A DNA stretch of 64,000 nt from positions 1-64,000 of the forward strand of contig NZ_AUIE01000016.1 of NCBI RefSeq assembly GCF_000423545.1, given 5' to 3'. Numbering within the stretch: position 1 is the stretch's first letter; each line of letters opens with the position of its first letter. The notes under the pieces are model-generated. The model did no database searches and was not told the origin of the DNA. It worked only from the letters and a program-made list of their open reading frames with translations. Positions 17,683-26,840 of this stretch are shown one piece after another. Position numbers and translations under genes: made by a program. The DNA is from Metapseudomonas resinovorans DSM 21078. Lineage in GTDB: Bacteria > Pseudomonadota > Gammaproteobacteria > Pseudomonadales > Pseudomonadaceae.

Positions 17683-18525
17683 TCAAGCGTTTTCGATGCG
17701 CTTGCGAGCGGCTTCCGCGAAATCGCGCTTGAGGGTCGGGAAATAGGCAATCTGCCCGCCCATTCCGCCGCTGATGTCAATGGAAGCGGCGCTGATGAAG
17801 CTGGCGTACTCACTGGCCAGGAACAGGGCCATGCCGGCGATGTCTTCGGGCTTGCCGAAGCGGCCGAGCGGCACCACCTTGAGCACCATCTCGTTGAACT
17901 CCTCGCGGCTCACGCCTGGGGGCATCTCCTTGTAGTGGCGGTCCCACTGTCCGGTGTCGATCCAACCCATGTTCAGGCTATTGACCAGGATGTTGTCCCT
18001 GGCCAGGGACATGCCCAGCGAGCGTGAGAGGGCGATGCAGGAAGCGCGGTTGATTACCGAAGGAATTCCGTCCGGGGTGGGGATGCTGCCGGCGAGGGCG
18101 TTGATTTCGATGATCCTGCCCCAGCGCTGCGTGCGCATGTGTGGGACCACCGCCTGGACGAAGCGGAAGTGGCCCATCTGCAGGATATTGGCGTGAGCAA
18201 GAATGTCCTCAGGCGTCAATGTATCAAGGTTGCCACCCTTGCCTTGGCCTGCATTGTTCACGAGCACATCGACGCCACCCCAGGCTTCTACCACTTCGTC
18301 GACGAAGCTTTTCACCCTGGCGGTGTCCGTTACGTCAACGGCGCGCGCGATGACGTCCAATGCGAAGTCTTTGAGGGACTTTCCCACCGCTGATATTGCG
18401 TCTTCGCTCCGGGCGCAAATGGCCACTCTCGCACCTTCTGCAGCAAAAGCCTGAGCGATTGCTCGACCGATGCCTCGTGAAGCGCCAGTTACGATTACTC
18501 GCTTTCCACTGAGGTCAATGTTCAT
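17683..18525 (-). CDS. SDR-family protein lacking the catalytic Tyr-Lys pair
   Basis: 280 aa. The Rossmann cofactor motif is intact (VTGASRGIGRAIAQAF, NNAG). The active site is not: where classical SDRs have S...YxxxK, this protein reads INALAGS and then GIPSVINRASCIALSRS, so Ser, Tyr and Lys appear as Ala, Ser and Arg. The tail is otherwise normal (RFGKPEDIAGMALFLASEYA; DISGGMGGQ). It may use another residue set, act on an unusual substrate, or be non-catalytic. GGAGAA precedes the ATG at 18525; 25-bp site 3 lies 109 bp upstream. Confidence 0.8.
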   Translation of the reverse strand: MNIDLSGKRVIVTGASRGIGRAIAQAFAAEGARVAICARSEDAISAVGKSLKDFALDVIARAVDVTDTARVKSFVDEVVEAWGGVDVLVNNAGQGKGGNLDTLTPEDILAHANILQMGHFRFVQAVVPHMRTQRWGRIIEINALAGSIPTPDGIPSVINRASCIALSRSLGMSLARDNILVNSLNMGWIDTGQWDRHYKEMPPGVSREEFNEMVLKVVPLGRFGKPEDIAGMALFLASEYASFISAASIDISGGMGGQIAYFPTLKRDFAEAARKRIENA

Positions 18526-18633
18526 ACGTTCTCCTTGCTAGTAGACGGGGTCGCCACCCCAACGGCAGTGCTGATGCGGGTTTGGCACGGGCACTAAGCT
18601 GGCCGCCCCCGATCGCCATGGCAAAGCTTGTGT

Positions 18634-18658
18634 TGAACATAAAACAGCAATGTGTTTA
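18634..18658. promoter_or_regulatory. 25-bp inverted repeat, site 3
   Basis: TGAACA-N13-TGTTTA, one mismatch from perfect. Lies 109 bp before the SDR start at 18525 (minus strand) and 266 bp before the DUF1302 start at 18924. Confidence 0.6.
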
Positions 18659-18736
18659 ATTTGTCGAGCCGCGCATCAGCTTGGGTGCATGCCTACCCAA
18701 GCAGAAGCGCACAAGGACGGGGAGGGTAGTAACGAT

Positions 18737-18818
18737 TCTGTATATGGAATGGCAATCTGTATCTGGAATTGGTGGGGTTTATCGGATAGTCTAGGCTTCA
18801 CGCAAAACCGAACGGTTT
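18737..18818. promoter_or_regulatory. Direct repeats and palindrome upstream of DUF1302 gene 2
   Basis: TCTGTATATGGAAT (18737-18750) and TCTGTATCTGGAAT (18756-18769) are 13/14 identical with a 19-bp period, the arrangement of AraC- or response-regulator-type activator sites. A separate perfect palindrome AAACCG-AA-CGGTTT lies at 18805-18818. The 399-bp gap between 18525 and 18924 contains no gene; besides site 3 these are the only structures I see. Confidence 0.45.
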
Positions 18819-18923
18819 CTCGGTTCCTGTGCAGATGGTCGATCTATTCCTTGGGCGTGCCTGGTCCGGAATGGAGTGGGTTTCCCTTTTAAGTAACTGA
18901 AAATAAAAATAAAAGGACCTCAA

Positions 18924-20594
18924 ATGAATGTGATGAAACAGCTGGGCGATGGGCCGTTTGTACGCAGCAGTCTGGCTCTCGTGGTCATGGCCTGCAGTAG
19001 CGGTATCGCAGCGATGGAATTCGATGTCGGAAATCCGGATCTGCGCCTGCGGTGGGACAATACGGTGCGCTACAACCTGGGCTTCCGAATGGAGGATCAG
19101 GACAAGAAGATCATGAACAACCCGAACTTCGATGAGTCCGACGGGAAGTTCGACAAGGGCGACATTGTTACCAATCGCCTCGATGTGTTGACCGAGCTCG
19201 ACTTGTCCTATCGCCAGGATTTCGGCGGACGTGTCAGCGCCGCCGGCTGGTATGACGACGCCTATCACAGCCCTTCTGTGGAAAGTAACGTTCGCGGCTT
19301 CTCAACTAGCTACAACCAGGATCGTTACAGCTCTGAGGTGGAACGCTACACCAACGGCCCTTCTGGCGAGATCCTCGATGCGTTTCTCTGGACCAACTTC
19401 AGCCTCGGGGCGACTCCCGTTAACCTGAAGGCGGGTCGCCACGCAGTGTTCTGGGGTGAAGGCCTGCTGTTTGGGGCCCACGCAGTTTCCTATTCGCAGG
19501 CGCCGACGGATGGGGTTAAGGCCGTTACCAGTCCTGGTATCGAGACCAAGGAAGTCTTCCTGCCGATCGGTCAGGTTTCCGCCAAAGCCCAGGTGACCGA
19601 TTCGTTGTCTGTTGCTGCCCAGTATTTTTATGAGTGGGATAACACTCGTTTTCCTTACGGGGGGACCTTTTTCGGCGCTGCTGACCCTTTCTTCGAGGGG
19701 CCTGACCGACTGCCGGCCGCTCCGGGCTTCAATCTCAATCACGTATCGTCGAAACGCGGCCGGGATGGCGAGAACTGGGGCCTTATGGCCAAGCTGAACG
19801 TGGAGTCCATTGAGACAACATTCGGGGCTTACTATCGCCAGTTCGACGATTATCAACCTTGGCTTTCCCCTCAGATCAACTTGGCTTCGCGTGAGTACCG
19901 GCTGGTCTATCCCCGTGACGTGAAGCTGTATGGCCTGAGCTTCTCCAGGGCCATTGCCACTGTCGCAGTTGGGGCAGAGCTTTCGTATCGAAAGGACGGT
20001 GCGCTCAATGCCACGGGTGTGAGCCTTCTGGATAACGAAGGCCCGCGTGGTGACACCATTCATTTTGTGGCGAACGCTGTATATGGCGTACCGCGCAACT
20101 TCATTTCGGACAACGCCACTCTGGTGGCTGAGTTCGCGTACAGCCACTTGGACAAAGTGACCTCCCACGAAGAACTGTACAAGGGCGAGGGCTTTGCCGG
20201 CTGTACCGATCTCCGAACCCCCAGAATTCCTGGATCCGGCAACAAGTCCGATGGATGCTCGACTCGTGATTACTACGCCATTGCCGTGAATTACACGCCG
20301 CAGTACGTGGAAATTCTGCCGTCATGGACTCTGGATGTGCCCTTCACCGTGAACTACGGCCTGGATGGCAACGCGGCGAGCGCTGGTGGAGGTGCCGAGG
20401 GTGCTCTCTCTTGGTCTGTCGGAGCCAAGATGACCTATCGGCAGGAGCATGAGTTCACCGTGCGCTACGCCGATACTTCTGCACAGGAGAAAAATGTGCT
20501 CAATGCCAACGGGGACAGGATGGTCAACGGCAATGGCAACGTCGGAGGGACAGACCGTGGCTGGCTGACCTTCACTTACAAAACCTCCTTTTAA
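18924..20594 (+). CDS. DUF1302-family outer-membrane protein (pair 2)
   Basis: 556 aa with a signal peptide ending near SSGIAAMEF. Mature start FDVGNPDLRLRWDNTVRYNL matches the family and the paralogue at 5890 throughout (for example AGRHAVFWGEGLLFGAHAVS). Ends with a C-terminal Phe typical of barrels. First of seven same-strand genes to 28505. Codon use looks less GC-rich than in pair 1. AAAGGACCT precedes the ATG. Predicted outer-membrane component for a hydrophobic substrate. Confidence 0.86.
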   Translation: MNVMKQLGDGPFVRSSLALVVMACSSGIAAMEFDVGNPDLRLRWDNTVRYNLGFRMEDQDKKIMNNPNFDESDGKFDKGDIVTNRLDVLTELDLSYRQDFGGRVSAAGWYDDAYHSPSVESNVRGFSTSYNQDRYSSEVERYTNGPSGEILDAFLWTNFSLGATPVNLKAGRHAVFWGEGLLFGAHAVSYSQAPTDGVKAVTSPGIETKEVFLPIGQVSAKAQVTDSLSVAAQYFYEWDNTRFPYGGTFFGAADPFFEGPDRLPAAPGFNLNHVSSKRGRDGENWGLMAKLNVESIETTFGAYYRQFDDYQPWLSPQINLASREYRLVYPRDVKLYGLSFSRAIATVAVGAELSYRKDGALNATGVSLLDNEGPRGDTIHFVANAVYGVPRNFISDNATLVAEFAYSHLDKVTSHEELYKGEGFAGCTDLRTPRIPGSGNKSDGCSTRDYYAIAVNYTPQYVEILPSWTLDVPFTVNYGLDGNAASAGGGAEGALSWSVGAKMTYRQEHEFTVRYADTSAQEKNVLNANGDRMVNGNGNVGGTDRGWLTFTYKTSF

Positions 20595-20618
20595 TAATTC
20601 CAAGAGCGGAGACTGGCT

Positions 20619-21986
20619 ATGAAACTCCAACTCGCTTTGAGCCTTGCCTTAAGTGGACTGTCTGTATGTGCTTTTGCTGCGGTCAGTCCGGAAGAAGCTG
20701 CCGAACTGGGTAAATCGCTGACGCCTTGGGGAGCTATCCAGGCCGGCAATGCAGACGGGACGATTCCTGCCTACGAAGGCGGCCTCCGCCAGGCTCCGCC
20801 CGGTTTCAAGCCGGACAGCGGATTCTGGGTTGATCCGTTCAAGGACGAGAAGCCCCTGTTCCGGATCGATGCGAAGAATGCCGATCAGTACGCTGACAAG
20901 CTAAGTGAAGGTCAGAAAGCGTTGCTGAAGAAGAACCCGGATACCTGGTACATGGATGTCTATCCGAGCCACCGCACCACTGCCTATCCACAGGAAGTGG
21001 TGGAGGCTACTCTGCGCAACGCTACCGGTTGCCAGATTCAGAAGGACGGCCTGGCGGTTGATCCAGCCTGTCGTGGCGGCTTGCCGTTCCCGATCCCCAA
21101 GAATGGTAACGAGGTGATCTGGAATCAGCAGCTGCGGTACAAAATCGGGCCCGGTTACTCCACCACCAAGTCGTCCAACAGTTGGGTGATCGACAGCAAT
21201 GGTCAGGTAACCAAGACTGCGGAGCAGGCGACCTTCGAGGAAACCCCGTACTACCAGGTCAGTCTGTCTGATCGCGATCCGCTGATGTATGCCCGCGTGT
21301 TCTCTCTGAACAACTTTCCTGCGCGGCGCTCCGGAGAAGTCATCGTTTTGAATGACTACCTCGACCCGATGTCCAAGCCGCGACGCTCCTTCAGCTACAC
21401 CCCGGGTCAACGCCGGGTCAAGTTGGCTCCAGAGTTCGCGTTCGATACCCCGGTTGCCAGCCAGGGTGGCGTGACTCTGTTCGACGAACTCCAGATGTTC
21501 TCCGGTAGCCAATCCCGCTTCGACTACAAGCTGGTTGGCCGTAAGGAAATGTACATCCCCTACAACGCCTACAAGTTTTACTTCGATTGCAAGCAGGACG
21601 AGCAGTTCCAAAAGAGTCACGCCAATCCAGCTTGCGAGCGTTGGGAGCTGCACCGTGTCTGGGTGGTCGAGGCCACACTCAAACCGGGTCAACGTCACGT
21701 CTACAGCAAACGCACCTACTACCTGGACGAAGACACTTTTGGCATCGGCCTGTATGACGCCTGGGACAAGAGCGGTGCGCTGTATCGTTCGATCTTCCTG
21801 AGTGGTGTGCAGCTGTACGACAAGAATATTCCCTACAACGTGAAGAACGTTGTGTATGACTTCAACAAGGGGATGTGGGCGTTGCTTAACGATGCTTTGA
21901 AGGGTGGCTACTGGTTCTCCAGCAAGGCATACAGCGAGCGTGAGATGAACCCGGAAGCGATTGTCTCGCGGGTAACCCAGCGCTGA
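20619..21986 (+). CDS. DUF1329-family envelope protein (pair 2)
   Basis: 455 aa, signal peptide MKLQLALSLALSGLSVCAFA. Shares LTPWGAIQAGNADGTIPAYE, DVYPSHRTTAYP, ACRGGLPFPIPK and CERWELHRVWVVEATLK with the protein at 7661, so the two pairs are duplicates. 24 bp after its DUF1302 partner. LolA/LolB-like lipid-binding fold expected; probably a periplasmic carrier between the barrel and the MMPL pump. Confidence 0.86.
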   Translation: MKLQLALSLALSGLSVCAFAAVSPEEAAELGKSLTPWGAIQAGNADGTIPAYEGGLRQAPPGFKPDSGFWVDPFKDEKPLFRIDAKNADQYADKLSEGQKALLKKNPDTWYMDVYPSHRTTAYPQEVVEATLRNATGCQIQKDGLAVDPACRGGLPFPIPKNGNEVIWNQQLRYKIGPGYSTTKSSNSWVIDSNGQVTKTAEQATFEETPYYQVSLSDRDPLMYARVFSLNNFPARRSGEVIVLNDYLDPMSKPRRSFSYTPGQRRVKLAPEFAFDTPVASQGGVTLFDELQMFSGSQSRFDYKLVGRKEMYIPYNAYKFYFDCKQDEQFQKSHANPACERWELHRVWVVEATLKPGQRHVYSKRTYYLDEDTFGIGLYDAWDKSGALYRSIFLSGVQLYDKNIPYNVKNVVYDFNKGMWALLNDALKGGYWFSSKAYSEREMNPEAIVSRVTQR

Positions 21987-22105
21987 TATCTGCTGCTTGC
22001 CCGCGCTGACTGGGAGGTCCGTGTGGGCAGGTAAGCTGAAATGGGCTGCAAGGGCGCATTGTTGAGCGCCCGCTGTGTCCCACCCTGCGGTTGAGGATAA
22101 AAACA

Positions 22106-23251
22106 ATGATTAGCCCGGGCCTTGACGTAATTCATTCGCTGTTCAGTCGTGCGATCGTGGGATTGCCCCGTCGGTCGTTCAACGCAGCGTTGTTGTTCTC
22201 GCTACTCCTGCCAGTTTCCGTCTTTGCTGAGCAAGTCTCGGGCGCTGATTCGTTACGGGAGCCTGCGCAGATCTTTGATTCGCGCCTGCCTGCGCCGGTG
22301 ATAGGTATTGCCCGAGCTGGCAAAGCCTTGGTCAGCGTTGGGCCACGCGGTCTTATCCAACGCTCTGAGGATGGTGGCAAGTCCTGGCGGCAGATGCCCA
22401 GTCCGGTATCCAGCGATTTGGTCCAGGTGCGTTTCAGCGATGCGCTGAATGGATGGGTTGTTGGTCACGATTCAGTATTGCTACATACCACCGACGGCGG
22501 CACCAACTGGAAAGTACAACTTGATGGACGCAGTGTGCTTGCGTTGCTGCAAGACCAGTACGGCCGTCGCGCCAATGCAGGCGATCAAGCAGCTGACGGC
22601 CTGCTTCGCGAAATCAATCTCGCGATGAGTACCTCCGCAACGCCCGATGTGTTGGCCGCTCCTTTCCTCGATGTGCTGTTCGATGGTAACGGCAACGGCT
22701 TCGTGGTCGGTGCATTCGGCATGATCTTGCACAGCCGGGACGCTGGCGCGACCTGGGAGCCTTGGGTTGACCGCACCTCCAACGAACGACGCATGCACCT
22801 GTACGGATTGGCTGAGCGAGAAGGCGTCTTCTATGTCAGCGGCGAACAGGGCTTGTTGATGCGTCTTGATTCCCAGACACAGCGATTTGTGACTGTGGAA
22901 ACCCCCTACACAGGAACCTATTTCGGCGTCAGGTCCTTCGAAGGCTTGCTGCTGGTGTATGGCCTGCGCGGCAATTTATTCGTCAGTCGAGACAACGCCC
23001 TGCACTGGCAAAAGATCGAGACCGGGCTGAAATCCAGCGTCGTCGATGTTGTGGAGCTGGGCGGTGAGTTGCTTGTCGTCAGCCAGAGTGGACAGATGGT
23101 GTTGCTCAATCAGCGCAACCTCGGCATCACCTCGCTGCAGTCGCCAGAGATCGGTGAAATTTACGCGGCGAGCTATTCCGGCGAGGCCGGCATGTTGGTT
23201 GTGACTCAGTTCTCCGGCGCCAAGCTTGTCGACATCGCCAGCGCAGAGTGA
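22106..23251 (+). CDS. YCF48/BNR-repeat beta-propeller protein
   Basis: 381 aa from the ATG at 22106 (GAGG 9 bp upstream; an in-frame TTG at 22091 is less likely). N-terminal signal or anchor segment AALLFSLLLPVSVFAEQ, then YCF48-type blades such as GLIQRSEDGGKSWRQM, GWVVGHDSVLLHTTDGGTNW and GMILHSRDAGATWEPW. Proteins of this kind accompany MMPL/RND transporters and DUF1302/1329 pairs. Overlaps or abuts the MMPL gene. Likely a periplasmic assembly or regulatory subunit of the transporter. Confidence 0.82.
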   Translation: MISPGLDVIHSLFSRAIVGLPRRSFNAALLFSLLLPVSVFAEQVSGADSLREPAQIFDSRLPAPVIGIARAGKALVSVGPRGLIQRSEDGGKSWRQMPSPVSSDLVQVRFSDALNGWVVGHDSVLLHTTDGGTNWKVQLDGRSVLALLQDQYGRRANAGDQAADGLLREINLAMSTSATPDVLAAPFLDVLFDGNGNGFVVGAFGMILHSRDAGATWEPWVDRTSNERRMHLYGLAEREGVFYVSGEQGLLMRLDSQTQRFVTVETPYTGTYFGVRSFEGLLLVYGLRGNLFVSRDNALHWQKIETGLKSSVVDVVELGGELLVVSQSGQMVLLNQRNLGITSLQSPEIGEIYAASYSGEAGMLVVTQFSGAKLVDIASAE

Positions 23252-23286
23252 GCCTGCCGTCGCGGACCTCCAAAGAGAATGAAGAA

Positions 23287-25788
23287 ATGGTAGAGCAGAA
23301 ATACAACAGCGGAATGCCGGTGGTTCCGGACCTCAAGGACTTTGACATGTCGTCCGGCGGGCTCTTTGAACGGGTGATCTTTAACAACCGTATTCTGGTG
23401 ATCGTTGCCTGTTTGCTCGCTACGGTGGTGCTCGGTTTCTTCGCGACCCGACTGCAGGTCAATGCCAGCTTCGAGAAGATGATTCCGAGCTCCAGCCCCT
23501 ACATCAAGAATTATCTGGCCTACAAGAGCGAGCTGCCGGGATTGGGCAATAGCATTCGCGTGGTGGTCGAGAACAAGCAAGGTGATATCTACAACCCGGA
23601 CTACCTGCTTGCCTTACAGAAAGTCAACGACACGCTCTATCTAATTCCCGGCGTCGACCGGTCGTGGATGAAGTCGCTGTGGATGCCCATCGTTCGCTGG
23701 AAAGAGGTGACGGAGGAGGGCGTCGAGGGTGGTGCTGTGATGCCAGCCGACTACGACGGGAGCGAAGCCTCGATCAGTGCCTTGCGCCGTAATATTGCTC
23801 GCGCCGGCATCATCGGAGGCCTAGTGGCCAATGACGGCCGCTCCAGCATGATAGTCGCGCCACTGCTAGATACCAATCCTCAAACTGGGGAGCCGCTCAA
23901 CTATGGTGAGTTCTCCAGGCAGCTTGAAGAGCAGTTGCGCTCAATGGAGAGCGACAAGATTGGTATCCACATCGTCGGCTTCAGTAAGCTGGTTGGTGAT
24001 CTGATCGACGGTCTCTACGCCGTCATGCTGTTCTTTGGCGCTTCTGTGATCATCGCCGCAGTGTTCGTTTATCTCTATACCCGCTGCCTGAGAAGTACTC
24101 TGCTGCTAGTCGGCATTGCCGTAGCAGGCGTGGTCTGGCTGCTCGGCCTGATGCAGTTGCTCGGCTATGAACTGGACCCTTACTCGATTTTGGTGCCGTT
24201 CCTGATCTTCGCCATAGGCGTATCCCATGGCACCCAGAAGATGAATGGGATCCTGCAGGACATCGGTCGCGGTACACACAAGTATGTCGCCGCGCGCTAT
24301 ACCTTTCGCCGCCTGTTCCTCACAGGGCTGACGGCCCTGCTGTGCAATATCGTTGGATTCGCGGTTCTGGTGATCATCGATATTCCAGTGATTCGTGATC
24401 TCGCGCTGACAACCAGCATTGGTGTGGCCGTGTTGATCTTCACCAAGCTGCTGCTTATTCCCGTGGCACTCTCCTATATCGGAGTAAGCAAAAAGGCTGC
24501 GCGCATCGCTATCGAGAAGGATCGCGCTGATGAGGAGAATCGCGGTTTCCTGGGGCATGTCTGGCATGGTCTCGATCGATTTACTGAGCGCCGTTGGGCG
24601 ACAGTAGTGATCGGACTATCTCTAATCGTTACTGCGGTTGGCAGCGTGGTCATGCTGGATCTCAAGGTTGGTGACCTCGATCCGGGTGCTCCGGAGCTAC
24701 GCCCAGAGTCACGCTATAACCGTGACAACGCTTACATCACCACCCACTACGGGCTTTCCAGCGATCAGTTCGTAGTGATTATGAAAACCAACGAAGACAG
24801 CTGCCGTCTTTACCAGTCATTGCAAACAATGGACAAACTGGCTTGGCAGTTGCGTCAGACCGAGGGTGTACAGACCACTAACTCACTTGCCGAAACCGTG
24901 CGCTTCATCACTGCGGGGATGGCTGAGGGTAGTGGTAAGTGGCTGGCCATCAGTCGTGATCAGGCGATCACCAACTCGTCGGTGGATGCCGCAATGATTT
25001 CGGCACCAGGTATCACTAATCAGAAGTGCTCAGTGACTCCGCTTATTGCGTATCTGGCGGATCATAAGGCCGACACGCTTAACCGGGTGCTCAAGGTCAC
25101 CGAAGATTTCGCCACGCAACACAATACCGCCGCGGGATCTGAGCAGCCGCTGGAGTTCCTTCTGGCTGCCGGTAACGCCGGCATCGAGGCTGCGACCAAC
25201 ATTGAGGTTGAGAAGGGCATCGTCACCATGTATCTCGCGGTATACGGTGCCACGGCGCTGCTTTGCCTGCTGACCTTCCGCAGTTGGCGCGCCACTGTTG
25301 TCGCACTGATTCCGCTCCTTATGACCACAATTATCTGCAAGGCGCTGATGGTCTGGCTAGGTATTGGCTTGAAGGTGGCCACATTGCCAGTTATTGCAGT
25401 AGGCGTTGGAGTCGGCGTCGACTACGCGCTCTATTTGCTCAGCGTGCAGTTGGCTGTCCAGGAGCGTGGCGGCAGCCTGGCCGTGGCTTACCGGCGCTCG
25501 CTCGATTTTACGGGCAGGGTTGTGGCGCTCATTGGTCTGACTATGGCCGCGGGCGTCGTCACTTGGGCCTGGTCGCCCATCAAGTTCCAGGCCGACATGG
25601 GGATACTGCTGACCTTCATGTTCCTCTGGAACATGCTCGGGGCGCTGGTATTGATTCCCGCATTGTCCCACTTCCTGCTCAATCCCAAGACCAGTGCCGC
25701 ATCGCCCGAAGCTACGCAAGGCGAGAAGGTCGCAGGCTCCTTGGAGCAGGGCAAGCGAGTGAATACCCAGGCCGTCACCGCACATTAG
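23287..25788 (+). CDS. MMPL/RND-family transporter
   Basis: 833 aa from the ATG at 23287 (AAAGAGAATGAAGA upstream; a GTG at 23248 would overlap the previous stop). Two similar halves, each one membrane helix, a large periplasmic loop and five further helices: first near residues 28-50 (ILVIVACLLATVVLGFFATR) then VIIAAVFVYLYTRCLRS onward; second from ATVVIGLSLIVTAVGSVVML and the block GVGVGVDYALYLLSVQ. RND-type proteins of this subgroup move lipids or hydrophobic compounds. With the DUF1302, DUF1329 and YCF48 genes it forms a four-part envelope system; uptake or efflux direction is not known. Confidence 0.87.
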   Translation: MVEQKYNSGMPVVPDLKDFDMSSGGLFERVIFNNRILVIVACLLATVVLGFFATRLQVNASFEKMIPSSSPYIKNYLAYKSELPGLGNSIRVVVENKQGDIYNPDYLLALQKVNDTLYLIPGVDRSWMKSLWMPIVRWKEVTEEGVEGGAVMPADYDGSEASISALRRNIARAGIIGGLVANDGRSSMIVAPLLDTNPQTGEPLNYGEFSRQLEEQLRSMESDKIGIHIVGFSKLVGDLIDGLYAVMLFFGASVIIAAVFVYLYTRCLRSTLLLVGIAVAGVVWLLGLMQLLGYELDPYSILVPFLIFAIGVSHGTQKMNGILQDIGRGTHKYVAARYTFRRLFLTGLTALLCNIVGFAVLVIIDIPVIRDLALTTSIGVAVLIFTKLLLIPVALSYIGVSKKAARIAIEKDRADEENRGFLGHVWHGLDRFTERRWATVVIGLSLIVTAVGSVVMLDLKVGDLDPGAPELRPESRYNRDNAYITTHYGLSSDQFVVIMKTNEDSCRLYQSLQTMDKLAWQLRQTEGVQTTNSLAETVRFITAGMAEGSGKWLAISRDQAITNSSVDAAMISAPGITNQKCSVTPLIAYLADHKADTLNRVLKVTEDFATQHNTAAGSEQPLEFLLAAGNAGIEAATNIEVEKGIVTMYLAVYGATALLCLLTFRSWRATVVALIPLLMTTIICKALMVWLGIGLKVATLPVIAVGVGVGVDYALYLLSVQLAVQERGGSLAVAYRRSLDFTGRVVALIGLTMAAGVVTWAWSPIKFQADMGILLTFMFLWNMLGALVLIPALSHFLLNPKTSAASPEATQGEKVAGSLEQGKRVNTQAVTAH

Positions 25789-25868
25789 TAAACCAACGTA
25801 CAGACGAAGGCATCAGCCGATCTCGTTGGTCGGGCTTGTGCCGTGGCTAGCAATTGGAGGGAAGTCAG

Positions 25869-26840
25869 ATGTTCGAATTATTGATGAGTGCCGACATGAT
25901 GGTTCCGGATCCTGATGGGATGACGGAGAAGCTGGTAGACAAGCTCGGTGTCTACAAGCACGAGCGCTGGCGTCAGGCGTTCGATAACCATCCCTACATC
26001 GCGCACTTCCTGCGTGTGCATAAGTCATTAGCGGTAGCTCCGACACGTATTGAACCTCAGTGGCACCTCGATAAACCGAATCCCGGTGATCCGCTCTTCC
26101 ACGACTTCCTGGAAAGCCTCAAGGACTACCAGGGACATCACCGGCCGATGATCACTCACTCCATTGTCCTTGCCCTGCACCGTGAGAAGTTTGCCGTACT
26201 GGTGGACAAGTTGATGCGCCGCCGTCTGCCGTTCCGCATGGCTCAGCGTACTCCGGAGATGCCCTTCGATCGCCTGTGGCTCGGTGCTACGCCGGAGAAG
26301 CCGTACTATCAGCCCTCGGTTGATGGCGGCCTGTGCATCGAGATCATGGAGACTGAGCCACTGCAGATGCCCCCGGAAACCTACGCCCTGCCACCGGCCC
26401 AGCCGCGCGACTTGGCGCCGGGTGGTATGGTACGGGTTACCGCCCGCGGCTTCCTGGTACGCGATCTGGATGAGACCTTGCGCAAGGTTTCCGCCAACCT
26501 CGACTGGGAACCCAGCGGCCCGGTAGAGCATCTGCGCGAAGAAGGCTATCGCCGTGCGCGCATGGGTTTCACGGTGGCCAACAGCGCGACGCTAGATGTG
26601 ATCGAAGCGACTTACTGGAACACTGACGCTGGCCACTACCTGAACAATTGGGGACCGGGCCCGTACTACATCCGCATCGGCGTCAACGACCTGGCTGCCA
26701 AGGCCGAGGACCTGCGCGCGCGCGGTACTGCCTTTGAATGGATCGAGTCGTCCGAGGCGGTTGGAGGTAAGTCCTTGATCAAGATCGATCCGAAAGAATT
26801 GGACGGTCAGGTCGTTGAGTTTGAGGAGTGCACCGCATGA
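25869..26840 (+). CDS. VOC-superfamily (glyoxalase-fold) protein
   Basis: 323 aa from the ATG at 25869 (GGAGGGAAGTC upstream). Two glyoxalase-like halves: the first with SIVLALHREKFAVLVDKL and GGLCIEIMETEPL, the second with FLVRDLDETLRKVSANLDW, PYYIRIGVNDLAAKAEDLR and KELDGQVVEFEE. It is distinct from the two extradiol dioxygenases in this window and I cannot place its metal ligands with confidence. Follows the MMPL gene and overlaps the next start (ATGA). Possibly a lyase, isomerase or dioxygenase in the same pathway. Confidence 0.7.
   Translation: MFELLMSADMMVPDPDGMTEKLVDKLGVYKHERWRQAFDNHPYIAHFLRVHKSLAVAPTRIEPQWHLDKPNPGDPLFHDFLESLKDYQGHHRPMITHSIVLALHREKFAVLVDKLMRRRLPFRMAQRTPEMPFDRLWLGATPEKPYYQPSVDGGLCIEIMETEPLQMPPETYALPPAQPRDLAPGGMVRVTARGFLVRDLDETLRKVSANLDWEPSGPVEHLREEGYRRARMGFTVANSATLDVIEATYWNTDAGHYLNNWGPGPYYIRIGVNDLAAKAEDLRARGTAFEWIESSEAVGGKSLIKIDPKELDGQVVEFEECTA

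Noticed and set aside
20901-22106. 401-codon open frame on the minus strand
   Set aside because: Antisense to the second DUF1329 gene; the same kind of shadow appears behind its paralogue at 7661.
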